Assembly (NCBI GenBank): GCA_021186555.1
Contig: JAJKFL010000042.1
Span: forward strand, 24,179,521-24,243,520
Direction of reading: 5' to 3'
From: Reticulitermes speratus
Taxonomy: Eukaryota; Arthropoda; Insecta; Blattodea; Rhinotermitidae
Length of the DNA stretch: 64,000 nucleotides
Under the pieces are notes generated by a model. The model searched no databases and was not told where the DNA came from. It saw nothing but the letters and a program-made list of their open reading frames with translations. Both the position numbers and the translations under genes were made by a program. Shown in pieces: positions 1 to 10,943 of the stretch (position 1 is its first letter; every line of letters begins with the position of its first letter).

Positions 1-540
1 AGTGGTGGGTCTTAATAGGATGCACACTTCGTGTTATTTGCTTTCGAAAATTGTATGAGTAATGCCTTTTTACGCATAAATTTACGAGAAAGAAACTTGG
101 CGTGACACTGAAAACTGAATGTGAACTGAAGAATTTATATCCTTAGGCTACAGCACTAAAGGTGAGAGGCTCACATCATTCGCGTGCATATATTTTCTAC
201 AGGAGTGTGAATTGCTTTTCTTAAATACAAACACGCAGCACTGCAGTACTAGGTGAACTGTCCAGACCAGCAGAAGATCATAGGTAATTCAGCAACACAT
301 CATATAAAGATAACGCTTAAAATGCACGTTTAAAATTCCTGTTTTCTGTTGCCGGAGAAGTTAGCTGTTAAGCCAACTTTTTAAAGAAATTACGCTTTAT
401 AACTAAGTCGTTGGCTACTACTCACATGTAACCACTTCTACCCACTACTCACATACGATTATACTCACGTCTAATCGCGTCTAATCATGACTACTCAAAC
501 GTAGTGATTTTCAAATCTTAATTATCTATAGGGGCATTAA
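1..540. other. Non-coding stretch, no gene seen
   Basis: AT-rich sequence without a supportable coding frame. A few imperfect short repeats built on ACTACTCACAT and CTAATCGCGTCTAATCA lie at about 413-505. Nothing else is recognised. Confidence 0.6.
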
Positions 541-990
541 TTCCATGGAAGGAGGCCACCTTGAGAAGCTAAGACGCGTAAATCAACAACTCAACAATTC
601 CCCGCGTTTGTTGGATCCCGGAGGTTCATTGCCGTTTTCACAAGCCCCAGCCAAAGGCTTTTATCCTGAGCCAGAGTAATCCAAGGCACGTCCTCCCATT
701 CCATTTCTGTAAGGCCCACTTTACTGCCATGCTCTCATCTACGCGTAAGTCTTCAAAGTCGTCTCTTGTCTTCAGTTCTTCCAAACAAAACCGTGTGTCA
801 ATTTCTGCGGTCCCCCATACATGCCACATGTACGGCCAATCTCAGCCTCATCGACTTCAACATTTCAACAATATTTTGTGAGGAGCACAAATCATTAAAT
901 TCCTCAGTATAGAGTTTTATCCAGTCTCCTGCAACGTCCTCCGTCTTAGGGCTCAGTACCCTATTCTGGAAAAGCCTAACCTGTATCCTT
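541..990 (-). mobile_element. LINE family A, 3' fragment (decayed)
   Basis: The minus strand aligns by eye with the 3' half of the better preserved LINE at 10648-12576. Shared landmarks are the CCATGGAA / CTTGAGAAGCT end, the AATTCCCCGC block, and the region encoding the stretch after the reverse transcriptase (in the better copy VFENRVLRRIFG and KRDEVTGEW). Here frames are broken by several indels and stops. Only the C-terminal coding part and the 3' untranslated part remain, which is the usual 5' truncation of LINE copies. The (GTTA)n tail seen on other copies is absent. Confidence 0.75.
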
Positions 991-1110
991 CCCTTATATG
1001 GAACAATTATCTATAACGAAATGGTAAAAAACACTCAATTTATCCACGTTCGTAATTAAGTACCACGTCATGAGAGCATGTGGAGACTGTGTATATATAT
1101 ATATATATAT

Positions 1111-1382
1111 GCCGATCCCAGTGGCCGTGCGGTCTAAGGCGTGGGTCTTCGGCCGCTCGCTTACTAGGATCGTGGGTTCGAATCCCACCGGGGGCATGGA
1201 TGTCTGTCTCTTGTGAGTGTTGTGTGTTGTCAGGTAGAGGTCTCTGCGACGAGCTGGTCCCTCGTCCAGAGGAGTCCTACCGAACGTGGTGTGTCTAAAT
1301 GAGTGTGATCGTGAAGCCTCGACGAAACGAGGAGGCCCAGGCCCATATAAGGCTGTCGAGCCATAGAAAAAAATATATATAT
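1111..1382 (+). mobile_element. tRNA-derived SINE, family A, inserted in a (TA)n run
   Basis: A tRNA-like head carries a polymerase III B box (GGTTCGAATCC, about 1175-1185) and an A-box-like TGGCCGTGCGG (about 1121-1131). A tRNA-unrelated body follows with the family-A landmarks TGTCTCTTGTGAGTGTTG and AGGTAGAGGTCTCTGCGAC. The 3' part reads GAGGAGGCCCAGGCCCATA and ends in an A-run plus (TA)n. A (TA)n run also precedes the head (1091-1110), so the target duplication is hidden in low-complexity sequence. Related copies lie at 23205-23436 (-), 31416-31706 (+) and 40843-41108 (-). Confidence 0.85.
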
Positions 1383-1450
1383 AGCTTCCAGCATTTTTGA
1401 GCTCAGGCCTAGGTACAGCTAAGTAGCCAGTTTCACGTCTCAACCACTTT
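1383..1450 (-). repeat. Interspersed repeat R3, fragment
   Basis: Read on the minus strand it carries a pseudo-coding block ending KNAGSYIYI. Similar blocks occur at 29440-29540 (+), and related upstream parts at 29885-30015 (-) and 46560-46800 (-). The conserved residues suggest an origin in a dispersed element, but I cannot name it. Confidence 0.4.
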
Positions 1451-2289
1451 ACCCTCTGCCATTAAGCAGGAAATTGGATGAGGGGAATGTACGCTGTTAT
1501 AAGAGTGTATACGGTTAAGCAAAACAAAATTGAATATTAATAATAAAAATGATTCCAATTGTAGAAAATTTACAGTTGTGCCCTGGCACTGAGTGCTCTA
1601 TGAAGTAAAATTTATAAACACTCCACAAATTTGAAGGATATTTCAACACTTCAACGTCGGTACACGTTTTAAGTAATTCCGGACATTTAATACCTTACTG
1701 CTTCCGACACGAAAACATCGAAGTTTAACCTCTCCCGTCCTTTAGTCAGCGAACACTAAACGGTCTACAATATAATTCATAGCGTCGATTGTTGAATACA
1801 TAGTTGCTTATTTGGGAAATAGCTTTCGTTCCGGCTGCAAAAAGTATCCGTGTAAAAGTTGCGGGCTACGAGCTACACTAATATTTTGGGGGTCACTATG
1901 GAAGTGGAATGAGAAACAGATAAAAACTTCTGTATGTTCGTGTTCCATTGTAACCACTGTGTTATGTGTCCAGCTTCACCAAGGCGATTTGCTAAAGTGA
2001 CCCTTCTCTCTCACTCTCCATTCTCTCTCTTTCCTGGCGAAGTAACAACGGAAATAGAATCATCTTCTTTATACTCAGTGGAGGAGTCAATATTTCTTTC
2101 ACTAAAGGGACTGAACAAAAGGATGCTTTAGAAGTCTAAAGAGGATGCCTGAATCATCGTTACACTTAGACTGTAATAACACTGGATCCTTAATTGGTAT
2201 AGGAATTTCCTTTGATAAAAAGTAATCAAAAACAAAATAGAAACGCAATTGTGATTTTTATTACAATGACGTAATTTATGACGTAATAA
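1451..2289. other. Non-coding stretch, no gene seen
   Basis: Only short frames occur here. None shows family motifs, splice-flanked structure or a composition shift. Confidence 0.5.
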
Positions 2290-2640
2290 GACGGCCGCAC
2301 AACCTGTAGCTCGCGGGCAACACGTTGCCCATGACACGATGTTATGTTGCCCACGGAGATACTTGAAATGAGAAATAGCCTTTTAAACCTTTCTCCGGCA
2401 ACGCCGAGACAGAAGGCCGAAGCAATTTTGACAACTTATAAGCTGTTAATTTACGGAGACATGCATTTCAGTATTGATTCCTTTTGTAAAAATGTGCTAA
2501 AACAAGCGACCCCCTAGTCTTTGTCGTGAATTGCATTTTTACAAATGTTTCCCATTATTATCAGTATGCTTTCAATGCATATGATTTATAGGAAAAAGTA
2601 CAGACAAAATTATACATATAATATACGCATACTCATTCAT
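2290..2640 (+). repeat. Interspersed repeat R2, copy 1
   Basis: The segment shares ordered blocks with 21900-22200: CTCGCGGGCAACA / TTGCCC / CGGAGA, AAATGAGAAA..CTTTTAA, GCCGAGA.AGAA.GCC, AAGCAATTTTGA.AACTTAT and CCTTTTGTAAAAA. A more diverged copy is at about 50430-50700. All three are in the same orientation. No protein similarity was recognised; it could be a non-autonomous DNA element or an untranslated part of a larger element. Confidence 0.6.
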
Positions 2641-2719
2641 TCATCACGCTGTGTACCGAATTTCATGTCGCCAGCACGCAGACCAACAAATAAAAGATTG
2701 AGTAGGCATATAATATGAC

Positions 2720-2744
2720 ATATATATATATATATATATATATA
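2720..2744. repeat. (TA)n microsatellite
   Basis: About 12 uninterrupted TA dinucleotides. Confidence 0.95.
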
Positions 2745-3626
2745 CTTCTTGATATGAAGCCTGATAATAACTCTTAGTGTTAACCTTAGCTAATAGTTTT
2801 TTTGTCGCCTACTGCAATATTAAATAATTTGGCAATTCTGTAATGCATTGTATTAACAGATTACTTTGCGTTGGAATAATTAGCTATTGCCTTTCATGCA
2901 AATTAAGAGACTGATTTTTGTCACACAAATACAGCGTATTTTTTGGAGGTATAAAGCGAGTTTATTCTTTAGTGCACTCAACACTACGCGTACTCTACTT
3001 CTGACACACGTTTATAAGAGTGGGACTTGTTAGACTAAAGGTACAGGGACCGAGTCGACTGCAGTCAGGCGAATTGATTCTGACTTCCAACACGCTACAG
3101 GATCAGATCCTCATCTTCCCTCCTTTGGTTCTTGCAGTGTGACAGATATATCTTATTATCTGACAATTATGTGTTGATTTTGCACATACGTTAGGTGGGT
3201 CTTAATTGAAGCATTTGTTCTATTGTGTTATAGGGCACATGTTGTAAAGTAGGTTAAGAATGAATGGATATCTTTCTTTCATTTTTTATCTGAAGCATAA
3301 TGTTAATTTAACGCGTAGAGTACTATCAAACATGCGTATTTTACGATTTTCCGTAACAGCCATGTATGTAAGTACGATAAAATGCTCATGGCGGTGTAAC
3401 GGTTGATAATCGGGCCTATGGTAATGTAGCATTTTTTTACCCAAAATCACTCAGAGAATAAAAACGTTAAGTTTGGTACACCCCTTTGCGGAAAATTCTG
3501 CACAGAAAAAGGTTTGTTCATTTTGCGCGTCACATGCGCTTTGTACTGCAGTTTATATTAAAACAATATTCGGCTTACTTTGTTTACCTCCTCGTAGGGA
3601 AGCTGCGTTGCTTAACAGCCTACAAC
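2745..3626. other. Non-coding stretch, no gene seen
   Basis: AT-rich sequence with no supportable coding frame or repeat match elsewhere in the window. Confidence 0.5.
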
Positions 3627-4223
3627 GGACACAAGCACAGCACATCAGACACGTACAGGACATCAGACACAAGCACAGCACAACAGACACAAGCACAGCA
3701 CAACAGACACAAGTACAGCACATCACACACAAGCACAGCATATCAGACACAAGAACAGGACATCAGACATAAGCAGAGCACATCAGACACAAACACAGCA
3801 CGTTAGACACACGCACAGGACATCAGACACGTACAGGACATCAGACACGTACAGGACATCAGGCACAAGCACAGCACATCAGACACAAGCACAGCACAAC
3901 AGACACAAGTACAGCACATCACACACAAGCACAGCATATCAGACACAAGAACAGGACATCAGACATAAGCAGAGCACATCAGACACAAGCACAGCACATC
4001 AGACACAAACACAGCACGTTAGACACACGCACAGGACATCAGACATAAATACAGCATATCGGACACAAGTACAGGACATCAGACACAAGTACATCACATC
4101 GGACATAAGCACACACATCAGACACAAGTACAGGACATCAGAAACTAGTACAGCACATCGGACACAAGCACACACATCAGACACAAGTACAGGGCATCAG
4201 ACACAAGTACAGCACGTCAGACA
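3627..4223. repeat. 20-bp minisatellite with higher-order duplication
   Basis: About 30 tandem units of a 20-bp consensus ACAAGCACAGCACATCAGAC. Variants are AAGTACAGGACATCAGACAC and an 18-bp form, GTACAGGACATCAGACAC. A distinctive run of variant units starting CAACAGACACAAGTACAG at 3701 recurs at 3897, so a ~196-bp block has itself been duplicated; the second block has one extra 20-bp unit. Open frames on both strands here are by-products of the repeat (HKHSTSDT-like strings) and not genes. It ends about 250 bp before the start codon of the candidate gene at 4470. Confidence 0.95.
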
Positions 4224-4345
4224 CCTTGTTGTGCAGGCACTTGCTGACAACCAGGAACTGAAATTTTGCAGACGCATAGATTGAGGTCACCCAAACTGGG
4301 CAGTTGTTGGTTCATGGAGAAATTGCAAACGGGTGCAATAGAGTA

Positions 4346-4359
4346 GGGGGGGGGGGGGG
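4346..4359 (+). repeat. Homopolymer G run
   Basis: 14 consecutive G residues, 110 bases upstream of the candidate start codon at 4470. This is a potential sequencing or assembly error point. Confidence 0.9.
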
Positions 4360-4469
4360 AGAACGCAATGTTTTAATTTAGAAAACATTAGAGGACGGAC
4401 AGAAAAAAGATTATTCTTGACTGAGTCGTCGAACAGATACTACCGTCGAGGTGACATACTGGCACCGCC

Positions 4470-5027
4470 ATGAAGTCCGACATCGTGCTGATAGTCTGCG
4501 CCGTCACGCTTGCTCTACAAGGTAGGATGGTTTATTTTTTAATTAACCCAAGGTTTGCGGTGGTTGTTTGGTCAGGAAAGCTTTAGAAATTTATGTAATG
4601 TATGTTCAGTTAATGAAGGTCACCCACGCTCCTTAATTTAAATAATGTAATATTTTTTTAATATACTTATTTGGGGAAGTTTGAAACTTATTTTGTTGTT
4701 TTTTATCTCTCTAAAAGACCTATGCCTTCGAGCCTGGAAAAGTATAGTTGTAGGGACTGATCTCTCGCAGTCTCTGCAGTACTTATTATTTTATATACGA
4801 GAGATGGTGGCACGCTACCGGATCAGGTCTCTGGACTCAGAGTTCAAGAGCCTGGTTCTTACCCTGACAGTGTCGGAAGGTCTGACGTTCCTGAACTAGC
4901 CAGGGAGCTGGAGGGTCGGACCGCTGCGGCACAGCAGAATACGTTTATTTTTCTAACCAAGAAGAAGAATTATCTTGTACAATATTGCTACCTGACAATA
5001 AACATTAATCTTCCACTTCTACCCTGA
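4470..5027 (+). CDS. Candidate two-exon gene for a small secreted protein
   Basis: Exon 1 is 4470-4521 and encodes MKSDIVLIVCAVTLALQ, a short basic start plus hydrophobic core typical of a secretory signal peptide. It ends CAAG before a consensus donor GTAGGA at 4522, which is phase 1, as is common for signal-peptide exons. With the acceptor AG at 4802-4803, exon 2 starts at 4804 in frame, reading DGGTLPDQVSGLRVQEPGSY and then PDSVGRSDVPELARELEGR. It is clearly richer in G+C than its surroundings up to about 4942. The frame stays open to a TGA at 5025-5027, giving about 91 residues. The last part is AT-rich and contains AATAAA at 4997-5002, so the true 3' end may be earlier, or a donor near 4943 (GTTTAT, weak) may be used. 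Two other in-phase acceptors (CAG ending 4770 or 4779) would add residues. No cysteine pattern or known family is recognised; a hormone or defence-peptide precursor is possible but unproven. Another frame over exon 2 is also open. This is the best host-gene candidate on the + strand. Confidence 0.45.
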
Positions 5028-6046
5028 AAGTGGGGGCGGTATATTCATTCAGCACGAAGATAGCAAGGCATCATATCGCGTGAGAATATTGTTTAAATAT
5101 TTACCGTCCTGAGCTCCCATAAAGAGGGGTAAATCGTTTTTGAAATATCTGTCGACATTGTAAATATTCAAGAGAATATGACAAGAAATTTCAGTTGCAG
5201 GCCCGCTACGTGTTAATATAATTAGTTTTGAACACAATGGGGTTTTATGTATTAAAAAGGGTACAAACTCAGCGAGGTAATCAGAATTACTGTTCATAAA
5301 ATTTTTCATATCTTCACAAAACAACTTCCTGTTGCGACAGTCTTTTTACCTAAATTAATAAGTCTGTAAAAATACTATTACATATCAAATATACAAAGCA
5401 GCACGAAATATCGAATAAATTTGCAGCTTCTGGTATTCCTATGTAACATTTTTCCAGTTGGCTCTCTCCGTCAAGCTGAAAAAGTGCGCATCAATTCCAG
5501 TCTAATAATTACACTCAAGAACCAATTTTGCTATGAATGGAAAAGTTTGCTACATGTGAAAGCGTACGTGGTTTATACTCACAAATGAATAAAATTCTTA
5601 TATCTTCTGACAAGTTAAAGTAAAAGAAATAGATGATTATTTCATGGGTCCAACTTTTTCTTTGATCTCGGGTAATCTTTTCCCTTATTGCTACACAGGC
5701 TCAGACAGACCCTATGCGGTATTCTGTAGCAGTATCAAGTGGAAGTAGGCCAAGTCGCACAGACTGAAACCTGAATTTCCAGGAATTACTTCCGACGTCT
5801 GTTTTTCTTAAGCGCCTTCTTTGGTTACAGACGTTAGTACAAATTATATTACACTAACAAGAGTGTAAATGTGTGTTCCAGATAAAGACATTTCATTTGT
5901 AAATACGTCCTACATTCTACATAACGTAGGCACTGAAGCTGATTTGCTGCAGATGCAAATGAATTACTTAAAAATGAAATTCATCGCAGAACTTGCTTGT
6001 TCTTGAGTTTAAAAACATAATATTTTACATCGTGCGTGCAATTGAT
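5028..6046. other. Non-coding stretch with one unremarkable minus-strand frame
   Basis: A 91-codon minus frame at 5049-5324 shows no family motif, no splice context and ordinary AT-rich composition, so I do not call it a gene. Nothing else is seen. Confidence 0.4.
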
Positions 6047-6308
6047 ACACACAGATAAGTTTATCACCAACAAATTGCACTAATTCCTGAATATAAAAGC
6101 ACCCCTACATGTTTCGGCCACTCCGTAGCCATCTTCACGGAGCATCAGTACTTAAAGGCAGCCTTATTATGCAGCTTGTATAATAAGACTGTGTATGTCT
6201 TTAGTATTGATACTCCCTGAATATGGCTACAGAGTGGCCGAAATATGTAGGAGGGCTTTTACATTTAGGAGTTAGTGCTATTTATTGGTGATAAACTTGT
6301 TTGTGTTG
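6047..6308. repeat. Inverted repeat with a hammerhead-like motif in each arm
   Basis: The left arm (6047-6165) and right arm (6190-6308) are imperfect reverse complements, so the whole ~260 bp is almost a single palindrome. Shared blocks are AAGTTTATCACCAA, ATAAAAGC, CCTACAT and TTTCGGCCACTC. Each arm has a hammerhead-type core facing outward: minus strand about 6101-6145 (GTGAAGA, GGC/GCC stem II, GAAA, CATG, TA, GGGG), and plus strand 6212-6254 (CTCC, CTGAATA, GGC/GCC stem II, GAAA, TATG, TA, GGAG). Each core has one mismatch to CUGANGA. No clear target duplication is seen. Confidence 0.7.
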
Positions 6309-6723
6309 TCCTTGAATATTCATCATATCCATAAGTCTCGCAAATAAATACTGTGAGTATTATTAGAGCTGCGATATTTTCACAATGAGTCTTCTTAGTC
6401 TTATGAAGCTTGACATTAATCTATGAAGGGACCTATAATAATATTGGAACTCCGGCTCATACCTTGTAGAAAACATACTGCAGCTTCATTTACGAGTAAA
6501 AACAAATCGATTGTTGCTGTCTGGGGAAGTAATCACCGTTTATTCTAAAAATTATAAGAGAGATAATTAGGCTGAGTGTGAAAGATTTAATATTAAGTCA
6601 CGTGGTACATTTAAGTGCGCTATTTGATGAAAGAATGACAGTGGAGCACTGCTGGATTGATATTGAGAGCGAGAGGCCGAAGTACTTGCTCATATATATC
6701 TGTTCCAGTGTCACTTTGTCCGC
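6309..6723. other. Non-coding stretch, no gene seen
   Basis: No supportable coding frame, repeat or RNA feature. Confidence 0.5.
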
Positions 6724-6812
6724 CACTAATCCCACACAGACTGGCCGGGGAGAGAACTGATGTCTCCGCCGTGGTAGACCGGCGACTAACCGCGAAAGAG
6801 GTAGCACGGCCA
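6724..6812 (-). mobile_element. tRNA-derived SINE, family B, head fragment
   Basis: It aligns with the tRNA-like head of the SINE at 41120-41393. Shared blocks are AATCCCACA.GACTG, CTCCGC, CCGGCGACTAAC and GCACGG.C. Only about 90 bases remain, and the B box is degraded relative to the other copy. Confidence 0.6.
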
Positions 6813-8026
6813 TGTGATACATTGTAGTACTGATTCTTAAAGGGCTAAGAAGGTCAAGAAATTTCAATTCCAGCCTCGCGAGTGGAAGGCACTACGTTGG
6901 ACCAATACAAACTAAAATTAAGTTCGCCTGACAATATTTAATATAAGCTCAAAAAGTATACTTAATGTAAATTCGTTCATTAATGTTGAAAATAAATATA
7001 CCGACACAGAAGGAGACAGACCCAACTTCCACTACATACACATGCGAAACTTCCTGATATTTGTGCAAAGCAGTCACAATAATTACAGCACCAAGTCTTC
7101 AACGCTTTAACCATTATCGTATTTTGCAAATTTCAAAGTAACGAAGATTTATGCAACATTTGTCGGCAGACTACTTTCACAGTATAAAACCGCAGAGCTA
7201 TCTTCATGCCCAGATGGAGTGGTAAGTCAGCGGTAACACCGACGAAAGAGTGAATGAGCATTTCAAAATGTTATAATCCTATTATGAACAATGAGAAGAC
7301 AAATGGCCCGCATAATATCTGAATATTCATCCCCACGTTAGTGTCATCCATTACAGGGTGTTAGGATCGCTACCATTTCAGAAATTCACGGAACCTCTTG
7401 TTGATATTATTGATAGCCAGTATTAAAGAGTACAATGTTAGGGTGGAGTACACGTGGGTAACATGTTTATTAAGTTTCACAAAACCGGTCTGTTGGTTAC
7501 AAATTTATTACGGGTAAACACACAGGCCTGTAGAGCACAATCTGTAGTAGGTGTAAGAGGATTTCAGGACAAGGGCAACGACTAGTGTTAACAGTAAGTT
7601 TTACCACAAAGTTACATGGATACTATCATTCAATGACAATATACTGTCGCTAATCAAAAATGGTATAAGCCTGTGAGCTGTACGAAATCCAAGCAAGGCG
7701 ATACGTAATTTACTGCATAAATTCACTGTCCAACTGATGCGCTTGCCCATTTGAAAGCGCTTTCTGAACTGAAACTAAGTCTTGGCTAATTTATATAAAA
7801 AGGCAATTGTGACACTTTACAACTTCTCTATACAGTATTAATTTAAATTCATTTTGTTATTATATATAAGCCGATTATTATGTATTACCTTTACTGTTAT
7901 CATTATTCTCCAATCTGATTTTGATTTTGGTTTTCATCTTTATTCTTCTGTACTTTTCGAATCACTAGTAACGCTTTAAATACAGAATTTTACATTATCT
8001 ACTTTAAGGAAATGGTTAAGGAAGTA
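6813..8026. other. Non-coding stretch, no gene seen
   Basis: AT-rich. No frame, splice-flanked block or repeat match was found. Confidence 0.5.
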
Positions 8027-8104
8027 CACGGCATACACAAAAGAATGGTGCGGTTTTAATAGTGAACACTATTAAAACCGCACCATTATTTTGTGTATGC
8101 CCTG
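8027..8104. repeat. Near-perfect short palindrome (hairpin)
   Basis: Two ~37-base arms built on GGCATACACAAAA.AATGGTGC and GGTTTTAATAGTG meet with a loop of only about two bases and differ at one or two positions. Such a tight, nearly perfect arm pair suggests a recent inverted duplication or a minimal inverted-repeat element, not a microRNA precursor. Confidence 0.85.
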
Positions 8105-9112
8105 TATTATTATTTTATGAAACACACACAGAAAATGAAATCTGTGGTCAAGGGATAGACTGTAAGACTTTAGGTTCGAAATTTCAGCCGGACGAGAAGC
8201 ATTAGGAAGAAAGGGCTTTTAGCACAGCTGTCGTTGTGTTAGGTACAGGTCCTTCAGAGTCCGGGACGAAATTTAGCATTCCAGTTTACATGAAACTTTT
8301 AAAGTTACTGAACGTAACAGAGCATATGGGGACATATTTCAGTTAGTGGATATAAAACGACGGGGTGGTCATTTAAAAATGAATACCGCTACTGTCATAA
8401 CATCACATGATTGGAAACCAAACAGCAGCCCTAAAGTAACATTAGATTTCTCTGCCCAGGCTACGTTGCTAGGCGCTGTGCAATAGCCCACAACAGCCTA
8501 ACTTCCGTACGAGTTCCAATAAAGTGGTAATAGTTTATGATTGTTTCTGAGGATGGAGCACACACAGGATATTGCAGAATCTCACTCGCAACGCTAGCAG
8601 AATTCCTAACAGTGTCTAGAAACTTGTAATTGAGTGCCACAAATATACGTGGCGGAATAAGGAACGTCTCTCGAAAGCGCTTTATAAAAGGCAGACAAAA
8701 ATTCTAGTCTACGTCTGTCACGTTACACTTGTTCAGTGTCCTTATTTGAAACGTCGCTGATTGAAAATCGAAGATCGGTTTATTGAGCAAAGCTAATGAT
8801 TATGGCAACCGAGCAAAACAAACTCTGCCGAACTAGTAGTAAGCAGGTTTGTTATTGGTGAGGCGTCTATCTACTGTACATATAACAAGCGGTTGTGTAA
8901 CGTGGAAGTACATTTTCCAAGTATTCTGGATATCCTAGATCGAACTCCGGTCAGGAATCTTAAATTCTCTCCAAAACCGAATACTTGAGTAGCTTTCCTC
9001 ACACGACACATCCACACACATCATGTACATACATATATATATGCAGTATATAAATATATACACTGTATACACCCAAATATAGCACGCCTGTACGTATAAG
9101 TCTTAAATTTTT
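8105..9112. other. Non-coding stretch; faint tRNA-like block
   Basis: Around 8140-8195 the order GGTCAAGGGATAGAC...GGTTCGAAATT loosely recalls a tRNA-derived SINE head, but arms cannot be closed. Nothing else is seen. Confidence 0.3.
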
Positions 9113-9282
9113 CACCTAGGCCTAGAAGAGAAGATAATATTAAAATGGATCTTAAAGAAATCGGGTGGAATGACGTTTGGTTTCCTATGATGCGGGAAAT
9201 ATCTTGACTACTGGGAAACTATTAGCTTCTCGAGAAAGACTGCTGTCTGTAGTTCGTTAGTTACCTAGTAGTTAGTTAATTT
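9113..9282 (+). mobile_element. LINE family A, 3'-terminal fragment
   Basis: Encodes a remnant reading DNIKMDLKEIGWNDVW, the C-terminal end of the family-A reverse transcriptase polyprotein. It continues through a short 3' untranslated part (TAGCTTCTCGAGAAAGAC) and ends in a decayed GTTA-type tail (TAGTTACCTAGTAGTTAGTTA). The closest relative in the window is 61655-61935 (+), sharing TTAAAATGGATCTTAAAGAA. Confidence 0.7.
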
Positions 9283-10647
9283 CTACACATAACAGATGTA
9301 GATATATCTCATAACATACTTTTCTGTCGTACAGCATGTCATTGTAAAAGTCCAGTTGATCCGACCCAGAGTACGAGTTGTTCTTACTTTGTGAGCATCA
9401 TGCAATGAGTGTGTGTGTGTGTTTGTCGATTTAGAAGGGTTCTAATAGTGATACGATTCCTTAGATTCTGGAGTTTGTCCATCGTCCTTTAGACCATAGT
9501 TTCAAAACACAAATTTTCGGGAACTGAAAACGTTGCAGTCCTCAGGTGGAGCACATAAGCGGTGAAGACTCAACTGGGTCATATGAAAGCAGTATCCTCA
9601 ATCACTGTTTCACCTCACGACAGAAACAGATCCAATTTTCGAAACATTCTGTTACCTTGCGCGTCAATAGGCTCTTTGCTCAGTAACTTTTCACTCTGAT
9701 AGACATTCAGTAGTGGAGTTTTGTGTGATACAGTTTGAAGCACTGATAAACACAGAGGCCTACATTACAGTCTTCACACATTAAAACGACCTAGACGTCC
9801 TTCCTTTACATTACATCATCGAGAGCGACTCTTGCCAGGCCAGTGGTTTGTATCCTCGAAGTGCATGCCGGTTACGAAGAGAACTTTGCTCTTGTCTTGT
9901 CTTTGCTCAAAGTATTTTGGCATGCCCCGTCTGTTGTGACGAAGAGTGCCGTAAATGTTTACTTTCCTGTTGTAAAGGCCAGAAAACTTTCGAGGCGACG
10001 AAAAAAAAATATATTTGAATAGCTTTTGCCCAACCTTTTCCACTTTCCTTTTTACCTGCAGAATTGTTCCACGGCTAGGTGTGATATCTGAAGCAGCTCT
10101 TTCTTATGTACAACATTAATTTATTATGTTTAGTATTAATGAGTATAATATTAAGACTTGAAACAGCATTCAGAAGTTGTTTTCATAAATAAACCGCCAT
10201 GTCATACATGTATCCATTGCCATCACAAAGCCTGTATCGTTTTATTCCAAATTTTGTAGGCTTTTTATTATGTAGTGCTGAAAAATTATTCTAACTTTGA
10301 ATTTTACAATTCATCTACTGACAAACTTTCTGTGGGATGGTGCAGTGTGGAATACAAATTATTTATGTAGGTACTCGAAAATTGTTACCTCCCGTAATCT
10401 GGGTTCGATCTGTCAGGTAGATTTTAATTTCGAAGTGAAGCACTTTTATTACATACATAAAATAATTACCTTTCATGACTTTTGAGAAGATTCGAGTACG
10501 GTGTAGCTAGTTGTTTGACCGGTAAGCTTCTATAGTGTCCCGAACATCATGTTCCTTCACGGTTATCACAGCTAGGAAGCAAAGTATTTCAACAATGGAA
10601 ACGTCTGCGAAAGTAATTATTTTAAAATGCAGCGAACGCAAGCCCAG
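9283..10647. other. Non-coding stretch, no gene seen
   Basis: Contains a short GT run at about 9410-9424 and AT-rich sequence. Short frames here show no motifs. Confidence 0.5.
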
Positions 10648-10943
10648 CTGTAACTAACTAACTAACTAAACCCATGGAACAGAGTCCTTCTTGAGAAGCT
10701 GACAAGTCCAAAGTTAGTCAAGAAATTCCCCGCATTTTATGGAAGGTTCCTTACCGCATTCACAAGAGCCTGCCACCTGTCCCTATCCTGAGCCATATCA
10801 ATCCAGTCCATGCCCCCCATCCCACTTCTTGAAGATCCATTTTAATATTATCCTCCCATCTACGCCTGGGTCTTCCAAGTGGTCTCCTTCCCTCAGGTCT
10901 CCCCACCAAAATCCTTTATACATCTTTCTCTCCCCCACACGTG

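Noticed and set aside
3473..4184. Overlapping frames of 60-106 codons on both strands with repetitive His/Thr/Ser or Cys/Leu/Met strings
   Set aside because: They are translations of the 20-bp minisatellite; a 20-bp period only closes in frame every 60 bases and there is no gene context.
3627..4223. Possible CRISPR-like array
   Set aside because: Units are contiguous with no unique spacers, and the genome is eukaryotic.
4681..4899. 72-codon + frame with a hydrophobic start
   Set aside because: It crosses the proposed intron and reads exon 2 in another frame; the splice-supported frame is preferred.
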